NCBI RefSeq assembly: GCF_900104385.1
Contig: NZ_FNJA01000008.1
Coordinates: 62,001-126,000 of the forward strand
Reading direction: 5' to 3'
DNA length: 64,000 nucleotides
Source: Rhodoferax sp. OV413
GTDB taxonomy: Bacteria; Pseudomonadota; Gammaproteobacteria; Burkholderiales; Burkholderiaceae_C
Part shown: positions 62,502 through 64,000 of the stretch, piece by piece
Layout of the letters: every line of letters begins with the position of its first letter
Position numbering within the stretch: position 1 is the first letter of the stretch
The notes under the pieces: model-generated
Seen by the model: only the letters and a program-made list of their open reading frames with translations
Told to the model about the DNA's origin: nothing
The model's database searches: none
Translations under genes and position numbers: made by a program

Positions 62502-62711
62502 TCAATCCTGGAGACGCACACCCAAGGCATCCAGCTTCTTTGCGTACGAGTCCCTGCGTTTTGCCGCCTTTGCAGCTGCGTCAACGGCTGCTTGGATGGC
62601 CTTGGGCCCCTTTTTCGCAGCAGCTTTGATCAATTCGAACTTGTGAGCGGCATCTGACTCCGCCCGCTTGAAAGTGGCGATGATTTCGACATGGGCAACA
62701 GATGGCTTCAC
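62502..62711 (-). CDS. Small Ala/Lys-rich protein of unknown function
   Basis: The product is 69 residues. Almost entirely predicted helix (KFELIKAAAKKGPKAIQAAV, DAAAKAAKRRDSYAKKL), strongly basic, no signal peptide or Cys. Possibly nucleic-acid binding, but no family is recognised. It lies nine bases after the 137-residue unknown gene on the same strand. Confidence 0.5.
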   Translation of the reverse strand: MKPSVAHVEIIATFKRAESDAAHKFELIKAAAKKGPKAIQAAVDAAAKAAKRRDSYAKKLDALGVRLQD

Positions 62712-62719
62712 AGGTGCCC

Positions 62720-63133
62720 TTAAAGCTTTATGTTGGTGCGAAGCAACGCTGTTCTCAATTCGCGGTTAGCTGGTTTTGAAACATCTACGCCTTGAACCGC
62801 CAGGTCGAACTGTGAACCCGGCCTGATGCTGGTTGGGAGTATTTTTTTTACGGGATTCGTGGTGGGGTACTTGCCATCGGCAGGACACATGCGAACGGAA
62901 AACCCGAATTCGTCGAGTACACCTTTCGCGTACAACTCCGCCAAATGCTGAAACGACACGAATGTCGAGCATTTCACTTCTTTAACCCCTGGCTCGCGGA
63001 TGCTGCGAACGATCTCAAATTTACCAAGGGTATCTCGTTGTGTATTCGTAAAGGGATGTACAAAAAACGTCCCACGCAGTCCTCCCTTTGGAGACGCCAG
63101 CGTGTGCTCGACGGCGATATCAGTTAACAGCAT
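62720..63133 (-). CDS. Hypothetical protein of unknown function
   Basis: The product is 137 residues from ATG 63133 (AAGGAAAA upstream; an extension to 63199 is possible but lacks a site). Mixed, mostly strand-like sequence (GGLRGTFFVHPFTNTQRDTL, KCSTFVSFQHLAELYAKGVL) with two Cys. No motif, signal or membrane segment is recognised. AT content is higher than in the flanking operon. It forms a unit with the downstream small gene. The 63134-63391 gap beyond holds nothing I can identify. Confidence 0.5.
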   Translation of the reverse strand: MLLTDIAVEHTLASPKGGLRGTFFVHPFTNTQRDTLGKFEIVRSIREPGVKEVKCSTFVSFQHLAELYAKGVLDEFGFSVRMCPADGKYPTTNPVKKILPTSIRPGSQFDLAVQGVDVSKPANRELRTALLRTNIKL

Positions 63134-63391
63134 GTTGTTTTCCTTGTGATTCAATAAGCCACAGCGGGTCCAGCCACATTGGCCTCCATCACACCCCAAA
63201 GTTACCGCTAGCGATTCTCAAACCAGGCCGCAGGAGAGTCGATGCCTCTTGAGATACGAAGCGTTCGACATTGGCAACGCTCACCTTACCGGACGGGACC
63301 GTATGGTTCGCATACTAGGAATTGTGGCAACGAAACGAAGGGCTGCTTGTGGCCGGTAGCCGCCCCTCATTGAAAGAAGCGCCCCTCCGCC

Positions 63392-64000
63392 TCACCCCTC
63401 GATCCGCAACCCCTTTGGCAGCGGAAACTTGACCGTCTCCTCGATCCCATCCATCTTGCGCACCGACACCGCGCCCAGCGCGCGGATGCGGTCGATGACT
63501 TGCTGCACCAACAGCTCAGGCGCCGAGGCACCGGCGGTCAGGCCGACGCGGGACTTGCCTTCGAACCAGGCGGGGTTCAGCTCTTCGGCGCTGTCGACCA
63601 TATAGGCTTCGGTGCCCAGCTTCTCGGCCAGCTCGCGCAGGCGGTTGCTGTTGGAGCTGGTGGGGCTGCCGACCACGATCACGATGTCCACCTGCGGGCT
63701 CATGATCTTGATCGCGTCCTGGCGGTTCTGCGTGGCGTAGCAAATGTCTTGCTGCTTGGGCTCGCGGATCAGCGGGAAACGGGCCTTGACGGCGGCGGCA
63801 ATCTCGGCGGCGTCGTCCACGCTCAGGGTGGTCTGCGTGACCACCGCCAACTTGGTGGTCTGGCTGGGCTGCACCGTGGCTACATCGGCCACGTCTTCCA
63901 CCAGATGGATGCCGCTGTCGAGCTGGCCCATCGTGCCCTCGACCTCGGGGTGGCCCTTGTGGCCGATCATGATGAACTCATAGCCCTCTTTGTGCAGCTT
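63392..64000 (-). CDS. ispH: 4-hydroxy-3-methylbut-2-enyl diphosphate reductase, 5' part outside window
   Basis: The open frame enters from the window edge (KLHKEGYEFIMIGHKGHPEV) and gives the C-terminal ~200 residues. IspH features: GHPEVEGTMGQ, TQTTLSVDD, DICYATQNRQ (4Fe-4S ligand Cys), VVGSPTSSNSNRLRELA, and GLTAGASAPELLVQQVI. It performs the last step of the MEP isoprenoid pathway. The first conserved Cys and the start lie beyond 64000. Confidence 0.95.
   Translation of the reverse strand, partial: KLHKEGYEFIMIGHKGHPEVEGTMGQLDSGIHLVEDVADVATVQPSQTTKLAVVTQTTLSVDDAAEIAAAVKARFPLIREPKQQDICYATQNRQDAIKIMSPQVDIVIVVGSPTSSNSNRLRELAEKLGTEAYMVDSAEELNPAWFEGKSRVGLTAGASAPELLVQQVIDRIRALGAVSVRKMDGIEETVKFPLPKGLRIEG

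Noticed and set aside
1-64000. CRISPR array
   Set aside because: No regularly spaced identical repeats were seen; repeats found are direct duplicates, att sites, hairpins or dispersed elements.
1-64000. Additional tRNA or rRNA genes
   Set aside because: Apart from the tmRNA, no cloverleaf with a conserved T-arm and acceptor pairing was recognised by eye.

Overview
The window is a chromosomal segment of a betaproteobacterium, most likely Burkholderiales/Comamonadaceae (Rhodoferax-like). The evidence is the order gyrA-serC-pheA-tyrA-aroA/cmk-rpsA-ihfB-lapA-lapB-rfaE1-rfaD, a tmRNA tag ANDERFALAA, a fused AroA-Cmk, high GC, and an interspersed repeat in the gaps. Identifications rest on reading motifs and gene context; no database search was run.

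Layout. (1) 1-8540: a catabolic locus with a GntR/FCD regulator, an NTF2-like protein and a creatinase-like M24 protein on the minus strand. Divergent from these are a hydantoin-racemase-like protein, a complete PotABCD-type ABC importer and an asparaginase-family amidohydrolase. All three enzymes lack canonical active-site residues, and a shared TTGTTAACAA palindrome precedes both transcription units. (2) 8700-14050: a graveyard of mobile DNA. It holds a ~400 bp diverged direct repeat (zinc-ribbon gene plus tail of a TniB-like ATPase gene), a decayed IS3-family element, a 3'-truncated nuclease-STAND NTPase resembling an antiphage gene, an iolG fragment and an integrase remnant. (3) 14051-25705: an ~11.65 kb integrative mobilizable element inserted at the 3' end of the tmRNA gene and flanked by 17-bp att repeats. 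It carries a type III restriction-modification operon with an RHH protein, a zinc-ribbon protein, an H-NS-like protein, a rolling-circle Rep with hairpin-rich DNA behind it, a MobQ-type relaxase with oriT, a MobC/TraD-like accessory protein and a tyrosine integrase. (4) 25689-42633: ssrA, gph, ubiG, ompA, gyrA, aromatic amino acid genes, rpsA, ihfB, LPS assembly and heptose genes, and a DUF1993 gene. (5) 42652-52312: a nine-gene minus-strand operon for a polyol or sugar: split transketolase, FGGY kinase, RbsABC-type importer, SorC regulator and two SDR dehydrogenases. (6) 52555-62309: a LysE-type exporter, then a LacI regulator divergent from an alpha-galactoside operon (ABC importer plus two alpha-galactosidases of unrelated families, GH4 and GH36), with two operator-like palindromes between them. 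(7) 62502-64000: two unrecognised small genes and the 3' part of ispH.

How it works together: loci 1, 5 and 6 are self-contained import-and-degrade modules, each with its own regulator. The tmRNA site is a hotspot where one intact element sits beside older debris. The element appears able to excise (Int), replicate as a circle (Rep), be mobilised by a helper (Mob/oriT), and defend or stabilise itself (Mod/Res, H-NS).
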